64,000 bases of DNA, from contig NZ_JAHKPH010000008.1 in NCBI RefSeq assembly GCF_018860385.1, positions 1 to 64,000 of the forward strand, given 5' to 3'. Positions 8,194-17,674 of this stretch are shown here, piece after piece. This DNA is from Reinekea forsetii (GTDB lineage Bacteria; Pseudomonadota; Gammaproteobacteria; Pseudomonadales; Natronospirillaceae). Position 1 is the stretch's first letter; every line of letters starts with the position of its first letter. The position numbers and the translations under genes were made by a program. The notes beneath the pieces were generated by a model. That model was not told the origin of the DNA and did not search any database. It saw nothing but the letters and a program-made list of their open reading frames with translations.

Positions 8194-8720
8194 ATCTATA
8201 TGGTCGTCTGTTCTTATTCTCTCTTAAATCAATCATAACCAAGCCAAAATTTGATCCTCTGGCAACGGTGGAAACCAATTTCCGAGTTTGGCCTCACGAT
8301 ATGGATGTCAATATTCATCTAACAGCCGCACGATACTTTTCGTTTGGCGATCTAGGTCGAATGGGCTGGCTGCGAAACAACGGTTTTTTGTGGCGCTTTT
8401 TTAAGGGTGGTTACCGCGCAGTCCTTAATGCCCAAGAATTGACATATATTCGTGAGTTCACGCCCTTTAGCAAAGTGAAACTGGAAGTAGAGCTGATGAG
8501 CTGGGATGAAAAATATGGTTATTTTGAGCAGCGCTTTTACAGTAAAGGAAAGCTTTTTGCTGTTGGTCACGCAAGAATGGCGATTCTCCAGAAAGGTAAA
8601 GTACTGCCTTACGATGCTGTCTTTGAGTCTTTTGGGCAGCAATGCCAATCCCCTTCAGAAACAGAAGCTATACGTGATTGGAAAGAAACGTTAGCCGCGA
8701 AAAAGGCTCACTTTTCTTGA
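8190..8720 (+). CDS. Acyl-CoA thioesterase-like hotdog protein
   Basis: 176 residues of the 4HBT_2 / thioesterase-like type: VWPHDMDVNIHLTAARYFS contains the D-x-N-x-H pattern at the start of the hotdog helix, followed by GDLGRMGWL and later LTYIREFTPFSKVKLEVEL. An N-terminal hydrophobic stretch (LYGRLFLFSLKSI) may bind membrane. The gene overlaps the NAD-kinase-like gene by four bases (ATGA) and shares TTGA with azlC. The actual acyl substrate cannot be told. Confidence 0.8.
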   Translation: MNLYGRLFLFSLKSIITKPKFDPLATVETNFRVWPHDMDVNIHLTAARYFSFGDLGRMGWLRNNGFLWRFFKGGYRAVLNAQELTYIREFTPFSKVKLEVELMSWDEKYGYFEQRFYSKGKLFAVGHARMAILQKGKVLPYDAVFESFGQQCQSPSETEAIRDWKETLAAKKAHFS

Positions 8721-9424
8721 GCAAGTCGAATACTTTTCGTCGTGGCTTTTTAAAAGGCGCTATCGACTCATTACCTATGGTTGTTGCTGCAATTCCGTTT
8801 GGGTTATTGTTTGGCATGTTAGCCCCTACTAACGGAATTGCTAGTTGGGTTGCAATCGCTATTTCTGCTTTCGTTTTTGCAGGCAGCGCGCAATACGTAG
8901 CAATGGGGTTAATGGCCGTTGGTACACCGGCGGCTCTTATTGTATTGACTACATTCGTGGTTAATTTAAGGCATTTACTGTATGCATTCGCCATGTTGAT
9001 TCCTACGAAGCATTGGTCCAAAAAGCAAAAAGTAGGGGCAAGTTTTTTCTTAACCGACGAAACCTTTGTGACTTTCAACCAAAAGCATTTATCCGGGCTT
9101 GAGCCATCGCAGAGTTTTTCCTATTACGCGGGTTCGGCCGCTTTTATGTATTTAAATTGGCAAATTTGTACATGGGTAGGTTTATGGGCGGGCACTTCCT
9201 TAAGTGGTGTCGAATCCATGGGGCTCGAATTTGCCATGGTTACAGCCTTTATAGCGATGATGACGCCAATGTTAAAGTGTCGGCGAAATATAGCGAGTGC
9301 CCTTATTGCCTTTGTATTTGCATGGATATTTAAAGATATTCCGAACAAGTTGGGCATTATAGTTTCGGTGCTTTTCGCAGCTATCATTGCCTCTAGAATT
9401 CCAGATTCGGAGGATGATTCGTGA
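8717..9424 (+). CDS. azlC: AzlC family permease (branched-chain amino acid exporter, large subunit)
   Basis: About 235 residues with roughly seven membrane segments. The start of the fold (RGFLKGAIDSLPMVVAAIPFGLLFG) and FVVNLRHLLYAFAM are characteristic of AzlC/YgaZ. There is no ATG; TTG at 8717, overlapping the thioesterase stop as TTGA and with AAGG about 10 bp upstream, is the best start (another TTG lies at 8678). With AzlD it should form an exporter for valine-type or other amino acids. Confidence 0.85.
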   Translation: MSKSNTFRRGFLKGAIDSLPMVVAAIPFGLLFGMLAPTNGIASWVAIAISAFVFAGSAQYVAMGLMAVGTPAALIVLTTFVVNLRHLLYAFAMLIPTKHWSKKQKVGASFFLTDETFVTFNQKHLSGLEPSQSFSYYAGSAAFMYLNWQICTWVGLWAGTSLSGVESMGLEFAMVTAFIAMMTPMLKCRRNIASALIAFVFAWIFKDIPNKLGIIVSVLFAAIIASRIPDSEDDS

Positions 9425-9732
9425 TTTCACTTATTTTAATGATCATAGGCATGGTGGTCGTCACTTGGGGTGCACGCATTGCGCCGGTGTTGATGCCCAG
9501 ATTAACTTTGCCGCCTTCTGCTCTGCGCATATTAAATTGCGTACCGGCTGCTGTATTGTCTGCATTAATTGCAGAACCAATTTTAAACCCAGTGGCCAGT
9601 AATGGCAGTTTTCTACAACCAAGTGTACTTGCTGCGGTGCTTTGTTTAATCATGGGGCTGATAGGCATACCTATGTTATTAACCGTAATTATAGGCATGG
9701 CTAGTTTTTGGTTGTTGGGCATGTGGGTTTGA
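9421..9732 (+). CDS. azlD: AzlD family protein (exporter small subunit)
   Basis: 103 residues with about four membrane segments; VTWGARIAPVLMPRLTLPPSALRILNCVPAAVLSALI is the family pattern (YgaH/AzlD). The GTG start overlaps the azlC stop as GTGA. It is the last gene of the run that begins at the TPP riboswitch. The 140 bases that follow hold no clear terminator. Confidence 0.85.
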   Translation: MISLILMIIGMVVVTWGARIAPVLMPRLTLPPSALRILNCVPAAVLSALIAEPILNPVASNGSFLQPSVLAAVLCLIMGLIGIPMLLTVIIGMASFWLLGMWV

Positions 9733-9874
9733 ATTTGAATAGTCGACATGAAGAGCCCAGCCTTTATGTTTCAGCTTATTTACACTGATTGCTCCACAGA
9801 AAAGTCCGTCAATTTCACCTCAATCGTTTATCCTTGGTAAACTACGATCATCACTTTTTAAAGCAGGCTTCACA

Positions 9875-11230
9875 ATGACAATACAACATGGCCAGTCCGG
9901 TATTCCAATAGTACTCATCGCTCAAAGTCAGTTCGATTCATGGTTACAAGCACAAGCTAAACCGACTCAACAATGGTTGAGCAATAATGACTTTTCAACG
10001 CCAGGTCACATTTCAATTCCTAATAGCGAAGGTGACATTGAGTCCGTTTTAGTCGTTGCCAGTGATGTCCATTCTATTTGGTCATTATCTTCCGTGGCCG
10101 TTGAATTGCCTAAGAAAGAGTTTTGTTTAAGTGCTGACTTAACCGTTGAGCAGCAAGAAGCATTTTGCGTAGGCTGGTTGTTAGGCCAATATCAGTTTGA
10201 TCGCTATAAGCAAACTCAAGATCGCGCCAAACTGAATGTTTCCAGTCAGTCGGTTGTGGAGAATGCACTCAACACGGCAAATGCCGTTACATTGACTCGC
10301 GATTTAGTCAACACTCCAGCCGGTGACATGATGCCAGAGCATCTATCTGAGGCGATGCAAGCCTTAGCGGCACAGTTCTCTGGTGATTTCAGTGAGTGGG
10401 TTGGAGACGAGCTTTTAGAGCAGAATTACCCCACTATTCATATGGTAGGGCGTGCTTCGAGCCATGCCCCTCGTTTGTTAGATTTACGTTGGGGAAAAGA
10501 CGATGCACCTTTATTAACCCTAGTTGGTAAAGGCGTTTGTTTTGATAGTGGTGGGCTTGATCTTAAACCAGCCGCTGGCATGCGACTCATGAAAAAGGAC
10601 ATGGGTGGTGCAGCTCATGTGCTAGGGCTAGCATCACTTATTATGGCCTTTAAGCTGCCTGTTCGTTTGCGCGTCTTAATACCCGCAGTGGAAAATGCCG
10701 TGAATGGTGATGCCTTCCGACCGGGCGACGTTATAAAGACTCGAAAAGGGTTAACTGTAGAAATTGATAACACCGATGCAGAAGGTCGATTAGTGTTATG
10801 CGATGCTTTAGCCGAAGCGAGCCGTGAAAATCCAGATTTAATCGTAGATTTTGCGACGCTGACAGGGGCTGCGCGTGTTGCCTTGGGGCTTGAAGTCCCA
10901 GGCTTTTATTCAACCGATGATGAGTTCGCAGATCAGTTGGTGAAAGCGGGAGCAACCCATGAAGATGCTATCTGGCGCATGCCTTTGCACCAACCTTATG
11001 CAGATTACCTAAAAGGGAGTATCTCTGATTTAGTGAACTGTTCACCAACGCCATTTGGTGGTTCCATTACAGCGGCCTTATATTTACAGCACTTTGTAGA
11101 AGATACACCCTGGGTCCATGTTGATGTAGGTGCTTGGAATGACCGAGCACGGCCAGGACGGCCAAAAGGCGGTGAGGCAATGGGTGTGCGTGCCACATTT
11201 GAGGCACTTAAAGCAAGATATTCAGTCTAA
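9875..11230 (+). CDS. Leucyl aminopeptidase family protein (M17, PepB-like)
   Basis: 451 residues. The M17 metal and catalytic set is visible: Lys219 and Asp224 in GKGVCFDSGGLDLKP, Asp242 in MKKDMGGAA, and Asp301/Glu303/Arg305 in the signature NTDAEGRLVL. It should be a cytosolic two-metal aminopeptidase acting on peptides; the length is shorter than PepA (about 500) and nearer the PepB-like group. It is followed by its own terminator and seems monocistronic. Confidence 0.9.
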   Translation: MTIQHGQSGIPIVLIAQSQFDSWLQAQAKPTQQWLSNNDFSTPGHISIPNSEGDIESVLVVASDVHSIWSLSSVAVELPKKEFCLSADLTVEQQEAFCVGWLLGQYQFDRYKQTQDRAKLNVSSQSVVENALNTANAVTLTRDLVNTPAGDMMPEHLSEAMQALAAQFSGDFSEWVGDELLEQNYPTIHMVGRASSHAPRLLDLRWGKDDAPLLTLVGKGVCFDSGGLDLKPAAGMRLMKKDMGGAAHVLGLASLIMAFKLPVRLRVLIPAVENAVNGDAFRPGDVIKTRKGLTVEIDNTDAEGRLVLCDALAEASRENPDLIVDFATLTGAARVALGLEVPGFYSTDDEFADQLVKAGATHEDAIWRMPLHQPYADYLKGSISDLVNCSPTPFGGSITAALYLQHFVEDTPWVHVDVGAWNDRARPGRPKGGEAMGVRATFEALKARYSV

Positions 11231-11276
11231 AATGGTGAACTGCGTCAATTTTTCAGCGTAAATTTTACACTGACTT

Positions 11277-11305
11277 TATAAAAGCCGCTATTATGCGGCT
11301 TTTTC
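11277..11305 (+). terminator. Terminator after the M17 aminopeptidase
   Basis: Stem AAAGCCGC / GCGGCTTT around TATTAT, ending in a T run. Confidence 0.85.
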
Positions 11306-11365
11306 AGTTGCTCATTATGGGTAAATTGATCGCCAAATAACTCCCTAAGGATTAAAGGAATAATA

Positions 11366-12664
11366 ATGAAAAAAGCCCTTCTCATTTCAACCGCTGTTGT
11401 CGTAGCTATCGGAGCTGCAGGCGCTGGCGCAATGTATTTAGTGGATGGTCAAATAGATAATGCTATTAGCCAACTCGAAAGTCAGATACCGGCACCTATG
11501 ACGTTGAGTGTTGTGAGTGACAGTAGCTCCTTTACCGATCGGCAATTAGTTTTAAAGGTCGGGATGGAACTGGAAGGCGAGTCGGTTTATGTTTTATTAA
11601 ACAATGACATTCAAAAAAGACCTTGGGGCACTTCTATTGAGCATGCCTTAACCTTAGATCCAACACTTATCGAGCTCGTTGATGACGAGCAAGCGGCTGC
11701 GTTCTTATCCACTAATTTTGTCAACAGCCCAATGTTAGCAGGGCATACCAGTGTCAGTATGATGGGCTCTTACCAGTCTAATTTAGCCTCTTTTTCAGTG
11801 AATGAGACGTTAGGTGATGTCAACGTCGTGTTCACACCTTGGACCATTCAAGCCAATGGAAATGCGAGTGGCAACATTGAGTTAACCTCTAATTGGAATG
11901 GTTTCACTCTTGTGTCAGCGGATGAATACCAAGAAATGAATTTCAATTGGCAGCCAATGAAAATAATGGCCGATGGCAAGTATCACCAAGGAAGCACCTT
12001 TGTTGGGAAACAAACGGTGACAGGTGGTGGAGCAAGTTTTGTCATGGATGATGGCTACGATAGCGCAAACTTCCAGATGGGACCTTTTAGCATGGTGTCT
12101 AATGGCGATTTAGTGAGTGATCGTTATAAAGGTGATTTCCGTTGGGATACTGAAAGTGTTTCTTTTAATGCCGATGGCAGTGTATTTACGTTAAATGACC
12201 TTGTATTTTCGATGAATATGTCGGGCTTTGAAATTAATAACTTCACCGATCTAAGCCAAGAACTGAATGCAATGAGTACGGCCGGTTCACTAGAGCCTAG
12301 CCCGGAAGTGATTCGTATGGCGAATGTGGTCTTGCAAGACGGCTTCAGTATTGGGATCCCTGAGTTCAGCGCTAAAGTGGATGGTAAGACTGCAAAAATG
12401 AGTTTTATGGCTTCGCTGCCACAAAATGAAATTGCTGATCTAGGTAATCCATTTTCGTTAATGGGGCTTATCCCGACGGTAGTCGCTCAAGCCGATTTAC
12501 TCATACATAAAGACATAGCTAATATGCCGGAAGTATCCGAGCAGGTATTTTCTTTAATGATGATGGGCGCATTAATGGAAGAGGGCGATAATTATGTTAT
12601 GTCGGCAAGCTTTGAAAATGGTGCCGCAAAACTTAACGGTCAGCCTATGCCGTTGCCGTTCTAA
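11366..12664 (+). CDS. DUF945 (YdgA-like) family protein
   Basis: 432 residues with an N-terminal membrane anchor or signal (KKALLISTAVVVAIGAAGAGAMYLV) then a long periplasmic domain rich in beta-type segments. Opening VDGQIDNAISQLESQIP and the 'extra-long beta' style match DUF945/YdgA, a family of unknown molecular role. AAAGGA lies upstream of the ATG. It is monocistronic with a terminator after it. Confidence 0.75.
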   Translation: MKKALLISTAVVVAIGAAGAGAMYLVDGQIDNAISQLESQIPAPMTLSVVSDSSSFTDRQLVLKVGMELEGESVYVLLNNDIQKRPWGTSIEHALTLDPTLIELVDDEQAAAFLSTNFVNSPMLAGHTSVSMMGSYQSNLASFSVNETLGDVNVVFTPWTIQANGNASGNIELTSNWNGFTLVSADEYQEMNFNWQPMKIMADGKYHQGSTFVGKQTVTGGGASFVMDDGYDSANFQMGPFSMVSNGDLVSDRYKGDFRWDTESVSFNADGSVFTLNDLVFSMNMSGFEINNFTDLSQELNAMSTAGSLEPSPEVIRMANVVLQDGFSIGIPEFSAKVDGKTAKMSFMASLPQNEIADLGNPFSLMGLIPTVVAQADLLIHKDIANMPEVSEQVFSLMMMGALMEEGDNYVMSASFENGAAKLNGQPMPLPF

Positions 12665-12686
12665 AAGAGCTTTTTTGTAAGTATCA

Positions 12687-12718
12687 GGAGTGCTGTTTTC
12701 GCAGCGCTCCTTTTTTTG
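12687..12718 (+). terminator. Terminator after the DUF945 gene
   Basis: GGAGTGCTG / CAGCGCTCC stem with a TTTTCG loop and a seven-T run. Confidence 0.9.
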
Positions 12719-12806
12719 TGTTGTTTTTGTCCTTCCGTGTTTTGATTCAGTTTTTACGGGTTTTTTTCGCTATAATAGGCGCTAAATTTAGTTTTCGAGT
12801 ATTGTG

Positions 12807-13373
12807 ATGTCTGTAGAGCAGTTATTAATAGAGCGTAGTGGTAATACTTGTGAATTGTGTAAAACTTCAGATGCTTTAAAAGCGTTCGAAGTCGATGGCA
12901 GCTCCAACATAGGCGCAGATAGTCATGTATTGTTATGCGCTGCTTGTCATTCACAAGCTTCAGGTAATAAAGCGTTAGACCCGCATCATTTTACTTGCTT
13001 GAACGATGCTATGTGGACGCCAATTCCAGCCGTGCAAGTGTTGTCATGGCGTTTACTGACGCAATTGTCGAGTGAGTCTTACGCTTCCAACGCGCTCGAT
13101 ATGTTGTACTTAGAAGACGATGTGCTGGCCTGGGCAAAAGCAGGGTTGCCCGATGACGATGCCGAACCCACCCTCGATGCGAATGGTGCGGTATTAGCTG
13201 GTGGGGATACCGTAACGTTGATAAAAGATTTAGATGTGAAAGGGGCGGGTTTTACGGCTAAGCGAGGCACGATGGTGCGTGGTATTTCTTTGACCGACAA
13301 TCCTAAGCACCTAGAGGGTCGAGTAAACGGTACTCGCGTTGTTCTTATCGCTGCTTTTTGTAAGAAAGCTTAA
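12807..13373 (+). CDS. PhnA/YjdM-like zinc-ribbon protein
   Basis: 188 residues. An N-terminal zinc ribbon (NTCELCKTSD ... LLCAACHSQ) precedes a C-terminal SH3-like domain with GDTVTLIKDLDVKGAGFTAKRGTMVRGI, the hallmark of PhnA (YjdM). In spite of the old 'alkylphosphonate' name, no phosphonate genes are nearby and the function is unsettled. ATG at 12807 is preferred to the GTG three bases before. It ends just before convergent dnaE2. Confidence 0.9.
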   Translation: MSVEQLLIERSGNTCELCKTSDALKAFEVDGSSNIGADSHVLLCAACHSQASGNKALDPHHFTCLNDAMWTPIPAVQVLSWRLLTQLSSESYASNALDMLYLEDDVLAWAKAGLPDDDAEPTLDANGAVLAGGDTVTLIKDLDVKGAGFTAKRGTMVRGISLTDNPKHLEGRVNGTRVVLIAAFCKKA

Positions 13374-13375
13374 CG

Positions 13376-16300
13376 TTAATGGTAGTTTCTTGATTGCATA
13401 GTCATGTCACCCAAGACATGACTATAGCCCTTTATGTCTTGTGCAATTATATGCACCACATCACTGTCGGGTGATTTTTCTAATAGCCCTTTGATGATTA
13501 CTAACTTTTCAGTGTTCAGTGTTTTTAAATATTTTTGCGCTACGGCCAACCACACAATAATATTCATATTACCAGTATGGTCTTCGAGCGTAACAAAGGT
13601 AACGCCGGTGGCTGTTTTAGGCATCTGTCGGTTAGTTATGAGGCCGCTGACGACAATAGGTTGTGTGATTTTGTCGGTTCGACTTTTATCACGTTTACGT
13701 TGCTGCTCTAAGGCTAAATTTAGCAATTGATCCGCGGTGGGCGTAGGCGGTAGCAGCTGTTTTTCTCGCAACAGTTTAAGTACATGCTTGCGCAAAGATA
13801 AACCTGTCGCGTTATGGTCTTCTACAATGTTTTCAAAATCATCGGGTGCTTCTAATTCGGTATCGTCTTCGTTAAAAGCATCTAACAATAAATCTTGTTG
13901 CATTGACAACGCCGCCGTTTTCCAACGAGCTTGAAAGCGATGACCCGCTATGTCGGCTAAAGCATCCGCACTGGCAAGTGCATCTAAGTCACCTGCATTT
14001 AAACCGGGAACTTGCTCAAGTTGGCTGACGCTTTGGAAGCCCTGTTCCGGACGGTATAATAATAAGTTGAGCCCCGCTTGTTCGGATAACCCTTTTACTC
14101 GGCGTAACCCTAAACGCAGTGAATAACCATGAGTACTACTTTCTATATGGCTATCCCATTCACTGTGATTAATATTTATTGGCAATATGTTCACTTGATG
14201 TCGTTTAGCATCCTGAACCAGTTGTGACGCCGAATAAAACCCCATCGGTAAACTGTTCAGCAGTGCGCAGCAAAATGCGGCCGGGTAGTGGTACTTTAAC
14301 CAGCAAGAAATATAAGCGATTAAAGCAAAGCCCGCAGCGTGAGATTCCGGGAACCCGTATTCACCAAAGCCTTCTATTTGCCGGTTAATTCGCTCTACGT
14401 AGGCTTCTGGGTAACCATTGTTAAGCATCTTTTCCGTGAGCTTACCGCGTAAGGCGCTGATGTGGCCGCTCTTTTTCCAACTGGCCATCGACTTACGCAA
14501 GTCGTTGGCTTCATCGGCGCTAAAATCGGCCGCAATCATGGCCAGCTTAATGATTTGCTCTTGGAAAATAGGGATGCCCAAAGTGCGCTCTAAAACGGGT
14601 TTGAGTTCTGGTTTGGGGTATTCAACCGGCTCTATGCCCATTCGGCGCTTTAAAAAGGGGTGCACCATATCGCCATGAATAGGACCGGGGCGAACAATGG
14701 CTACTTGAATCACTAAATCGTAATAGCAGGCGGGTTTTAAGCGCGGCAGCATGTTCATTTGTGCACGGGATTCTATTTGAAACACACCGACGGTATCAGC
14801 TTTTTGAATCATGTTGAAAACATCCGGGTCATCACGGGAAATGTCTTGTATGCGTACGGGCTGTTTATAAACGTTGCGAATAATGTCGAACGTTTTCCGA
14901 ATGGCGCTAAGCATGCCAAGCGCAAGAATATCAACCTTCATTAAGTTCAACGCTTCTAAATCATCTTTATCCCATTGAATAACCGTACGGTCTTTCATGG
15001 AGGCATTTTCTATTGGCACTAAATCGCTAACAAAGCCTTCGGTTAAAATAAAACCGCCAACATGTTGAGATAGATGGCGTGGAAAGCCGGTAATTTCAGA
15101 TAATAAATATTTGAACGTTTCGAGTTGAAACGAAGACAAGCCCAAACCATCATTGACGATTTGGTCGATCCAATTTGAACCACGATAGCGCCAGCCATAG
15201 TTGGCAATTTTTTGGTCGAGCTGCTCTATGTTCATGCCCAATGCTTTAGCGACATCACGCATTGCACTTTTTCGTCGATAGGTAATAACGGTTGCTGCAA
15301 GCGCAGCACGTTTACGACCATATTTTTGGTACAAGTATTGGATAACTTCTTCACGCCGTTCATGCTCAAAATCGACATCAATATCGGGCGGGTCGTTACG
15401 GCTTTCTGAAATAAAGCGTTCAAAAAGTAGCGAGGCTTCTTGTGGGTTTACCTCGGTTATACCTAAGCAGTAGCAGACGATTGAATTCGCCGCGCTGCCA
15501 CGACCTTGGCACAAAATACCTTGGCTTTTGGCAAAACGTACGATGTCATAAACCGTTAAAAAATAGTGTTCGTATTTTTTTTGTTTAATTAACGCCAGCT
15601 CTTTTTCAATGGTTGTCAGTATCTCTTCACTGGCATTGTTACCAAAACGTTTTTTGACCCCTTGCTTCACTAGCAGCGCCAAGTAAGCTTCAGCACTGTA
15701 TTGTCCAGGTAGAGTGTCTTTGGGGTAGTTATAACAAATGGAATCGAGTTCAAAACTACACGCATCGGCAATAATTAATGATTCATTGAGCCAAGCTTTG
15801 GGGTATATACGGTTGAGCTTTTTTTTCGATCGCAAATGATTTTCGGCATTCGGCTTGAGTAAGTACCGCACGTGCTCAATGGCTTTATTCTCTTTGATGG
15901 CGGTTAAACAATCGTGCAATAGTTTGCGAGTGGGAATGTGCATAATAGGATGACTGCTGGCGACAATAGGCAGCCGATGTTGGGCTGCCTCAGTTTTGAT
16001 TCGCGCCATGTAGGTGTCGGCCCCGTTATCAAGGTTGTTTTCGGCCAATAACCATAAGCGGCTGTCGAAATGAGCTTTAAGGTGCATTAAAGTTGAGCTA
16101 TCAGAATTTCGGCGTGGCAGCGCATACAGACACAAGCAGTCCGACAACTGCTTAGCTGATAAGTCTTTTAGGTACAGTTGGTATTCACCTTTTTCACTGC
16201 GTCTTCGCGCCCGAGTAATAAGTTGGCACAGTTGTCGATAGCCAAGGGCGTTTTTCGCCAATAGCACTAGGTTATGGCCATCGATATAAAACTCAGAGCC

Positions 16301-16513
16301 AACGATGAGCTTAATGTTTAAGCCTTCTTGCTTGCGTTGCCGCCAAGCTCTAACAACACCCGCAACAGAGCACTCATCGGTTATAGCCAGTGCGGTGTAA
16401 CCTAGCTCAGCGGCACGCTGTATTTGCTCCTCTGGGTGCGAAGCGGCTCGTAAGAAGCTAAAGTTGGTTAAACAATGCAGTTCAGCAAAGTCTGGTGGTG
16501 GTTTCGTGGTCAT
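13376..16513 (-). CDS. dnaE2: Error-prone DNA polymerase III alpha subunit DnaE2 (ImuC)
   Basis: 1045 residues, usual for DnaE2 and shorter than DnaE1 (about 1160). The order is: N-terminal PHP domain (HCLTNFSFLRAASHPEEQ), polymerase core with the metal-binding PDIDVDFEHERR, a helix-hairpin-helix part, and a C-terminal OB fold (PIVVSGLITNRQMPKT). The ATG at 16513 is used; an in-frame TTG at 16525 sits against the operator. The LexA box lies 15 bp before the ATG. It acts with ImuA and ImuB in SOS-induced translesion synthesis and mutagenesis; here those two genes lie about 2.4 kb upstream rather than adjacent. Confidence 0.95.
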   Translation of the reverse strand: MTTKPPPDFAELHCLTNFSFLRAASHPEEQIQRAAELGYTALAITDECSVAGVVRAWRQRKQEGLNIKLIVGSEFYIDGHNLVLLAKNALGYRQLCQLITRARRRSEKGEYQLYLKDLSAKQLSDCLCLYALPRRNSDSSTLMHLKAHFDSRLWLLAENNLDNGADTYMARIKTEAAQHRLPIVASSHPIMHIPTRKLLHDCLTAIKENKAIEHVRYLLKPNAENHLRSKKKLNRIYPKAWLNESLIIADACSFELDSICYNYPKDTLPGQYSAEAYLALLVKQGVKKRFGNNASEEILTTIEKELALIKQKKYEHYFLTVYDIVRFAKSQGILCQGRGSAANSIVCYCLGITEVNPQEASLLFERFISESRNDPPDIDVDFEHERREEVIQYLYQKYGRKRAALAATVITYRRKSAMRDVAKALGMNIEQLDQKIANYGWRYRGSNWIDQIVNDGLGLSSFQLETFKYLLSEITGFPRHLSQHVGGFILTEGFVSDLVPIENASMKDRTVIQWDKDDLEALNLMKVDILALGMLSAIRKTFDIIRNVYKQPVRIQDISRDDPDVFNMIQKADTVGVFQIESRAQMNMLPRLKPACYYDLVIQVAIVRPGPIHGDMVHPFLKRRMGIEPVEYPKPELKPVLERTLGIPIFQEQIIKLAMIAADFSADEANDLRKSMASWKKSGHISALRGKLTEKMLNNGYPEAYVERINRQIEGFGEYGFPESHAAGFALIAYISCWLKYHYPAAFCCALLNSLPMGFYSASQLVQDAKRHQVNILPININHSEWDSHIESSTHGYSLRLGLRRVKGLSEQAGLNLLLYRPEQGFQSVSQLEQVPGLNAGDLDALASADALADIAGHRFQARWKTAALSMQQDLLLDAFNEDDTELEAPDDFENIVEDHNATGLSLRKHVLKLLREKQLLPPTPTADQLLNLALEQQRKRDKSRTDKITQPIVVSGLITNRQMPKTATGVTFVTLEDHTGNMNIIVWLAVAQKYLKTLNTEKLVIIKGLLEKSPDSDVVHIIAQDIKGYSHVLGDMTMQSRNYH

Positions 16514-16520
16514 GGCAGTG

Positions 16521-16554
16521 AACAATATACTGTATTTATATACAGTATATTGTT
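16521..16554 (-). promoter_or_regulatory. LexA box within a 34-bp palindrome, dnaE2 promoter
   Basis: TACTGTATTTATATACAGTA (16528-16547) fits the gammaproteobacterial LexA consensus CTGT-N8-ACAG with AT-rich centre. The symmetry continues outward so that the 17-base halves of 16521-16554 match at 16 of 17 positions. It lies immediately upstream of dnaE2 and should repress it until DNA damage. Confidence 0.93.
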
Positions 16555-16616
16555 CTGGTGCATGAATACCAGCCGAATGACCAGTGGAGTTGTTTTTAAT
16601 TGTTACTCGCTGCTAT

Positions 16617-17522
16617 TTAGGTGCTATCACGGCAGCCTTGTTCTGCAAATTCGAGCTCAATGGTGGTGTGTTCGAAGTCATAATCTGAAATACATTGCTG
16701 AATTGAGTCTTTTAACCTTTGCTGCCGTTCGATACCAATACTGGCATTAATGACGACATGCGCAGAGAGCACATTGCGTGTGCCATCTAAGGACCAAATA
16801 TGAAGGTGGTGCACATCCTCAATATTGGGCAGAGCTTTTAATGCTTCTTTAAGAGCTCGATAGTCATCGGCACTGGGAGTGGCTTGTAGGAAAACCCGGA
16901 TCGTTTTGTAGAGCGTTTTCGTGACATTCAGTAAAATAAACAGCGTGAAGCCAATCGATAAAATCGGATCAAGAATAGGCCAGTCGAAAAAGTAGAGAAT
17001 AATCGCAACCACCAATACGGCGACCCAACCCAGAACATCTTCAAGCAGGTGTAAATTGAGCATACGGTCCGCTAGCGTTTTGCCACCACTGAGTTTGTAA
17101 GCGGCAAAGCCATTGACCAGTGTGCCTAAAATTGCCAAGCCGATCATGCCTTCTACTACAGGCATTTCTGGGTTGAGCAGTCTGGGGATACTTTCAGTGA
17201 GTATCCATATAGACCCAACAATAAGAATAATGCCATTGATGATTGAGCCGAGTAAGGTAAAGCGCCTATAACCAAAAGAGTACACCTCATTTTGAGGCTT
17301 TTTGCTGACTTTATTTAATATCCAGGTTAACCCAATTGCTAGGCTGTCACCTAAGTCATGAATGGCGTCAGCCATAATAGCGGTACTGTTGGTGAGGTAG
17401 CCGCCGATAAATTCAATCAGAGTAAAACCAAAGTTTAAAAAAAATGCCCAAGCAATAGCCGACCCAGAATCGGGCAAATGATGATGGTGATCGTGGTGAT
17501 GGCCGTTAGGGTGATCATGCAT
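16617..17522 (-). CDS. Cation diffusion facilitator (CDF) family transporter, probable zinc exporter
   Basis: 301 residues. A His-rich N-terminus (HDHPNGHHHDHHHH) precedes about six membrane segments and a C-terminal cytosolic domain (HHLHIWSLDGTRNVLSAHVVI). The metal site pairs are visible: AIHDLGD in helix 2 and HLLEDVLGW in helix 5; the His/Asp combination suggests zinc. It stands between dnaE2 and an MFS gene, splitting the SOS mutasome genes. No metal-responsive operator was recognised. Confidence 0.92.
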   Translation of the reverse strand: MHDHPNGHHHDHHHHLPDSGSAIAWAFFLNFGFTLIEFIGGYLTNSTAIMADAIHDLGDSLAIGLTWILNKVSKKPQNEVYSFGYRRFTLLGSIINGIILIVGSIWILTESIPRLLNPEMPVVEGMIGLAILGTLVNGFAAYKLSGGKTLADRMLNLHLLEDVLGWVAVLVVAIILYFFDWPILDPILSIGFTLFILLNVTKTLYKTIRVFLQATPSADDYRALKEALKALPNIEDVHHLHIWSLDGTRNVLSAHVVINASIGIERQQRLKDSIQQCISDYDFEHTTIELEFAEQGCRDST

Positions 17523-17674
17523 TTTAGCACCTAGTATTTTTAAGATTTAAGGCAGTCTAAAGCTTTGAGCTACAAGAAGGTCAAGGTTTTTTCATGCAAA
17601 TTTGAGCTTATCAATAGAGATTTTACAGTGCTACTATAGTCAGCTTTCTATTGTCCTCCCAATAAGGCACTCCT

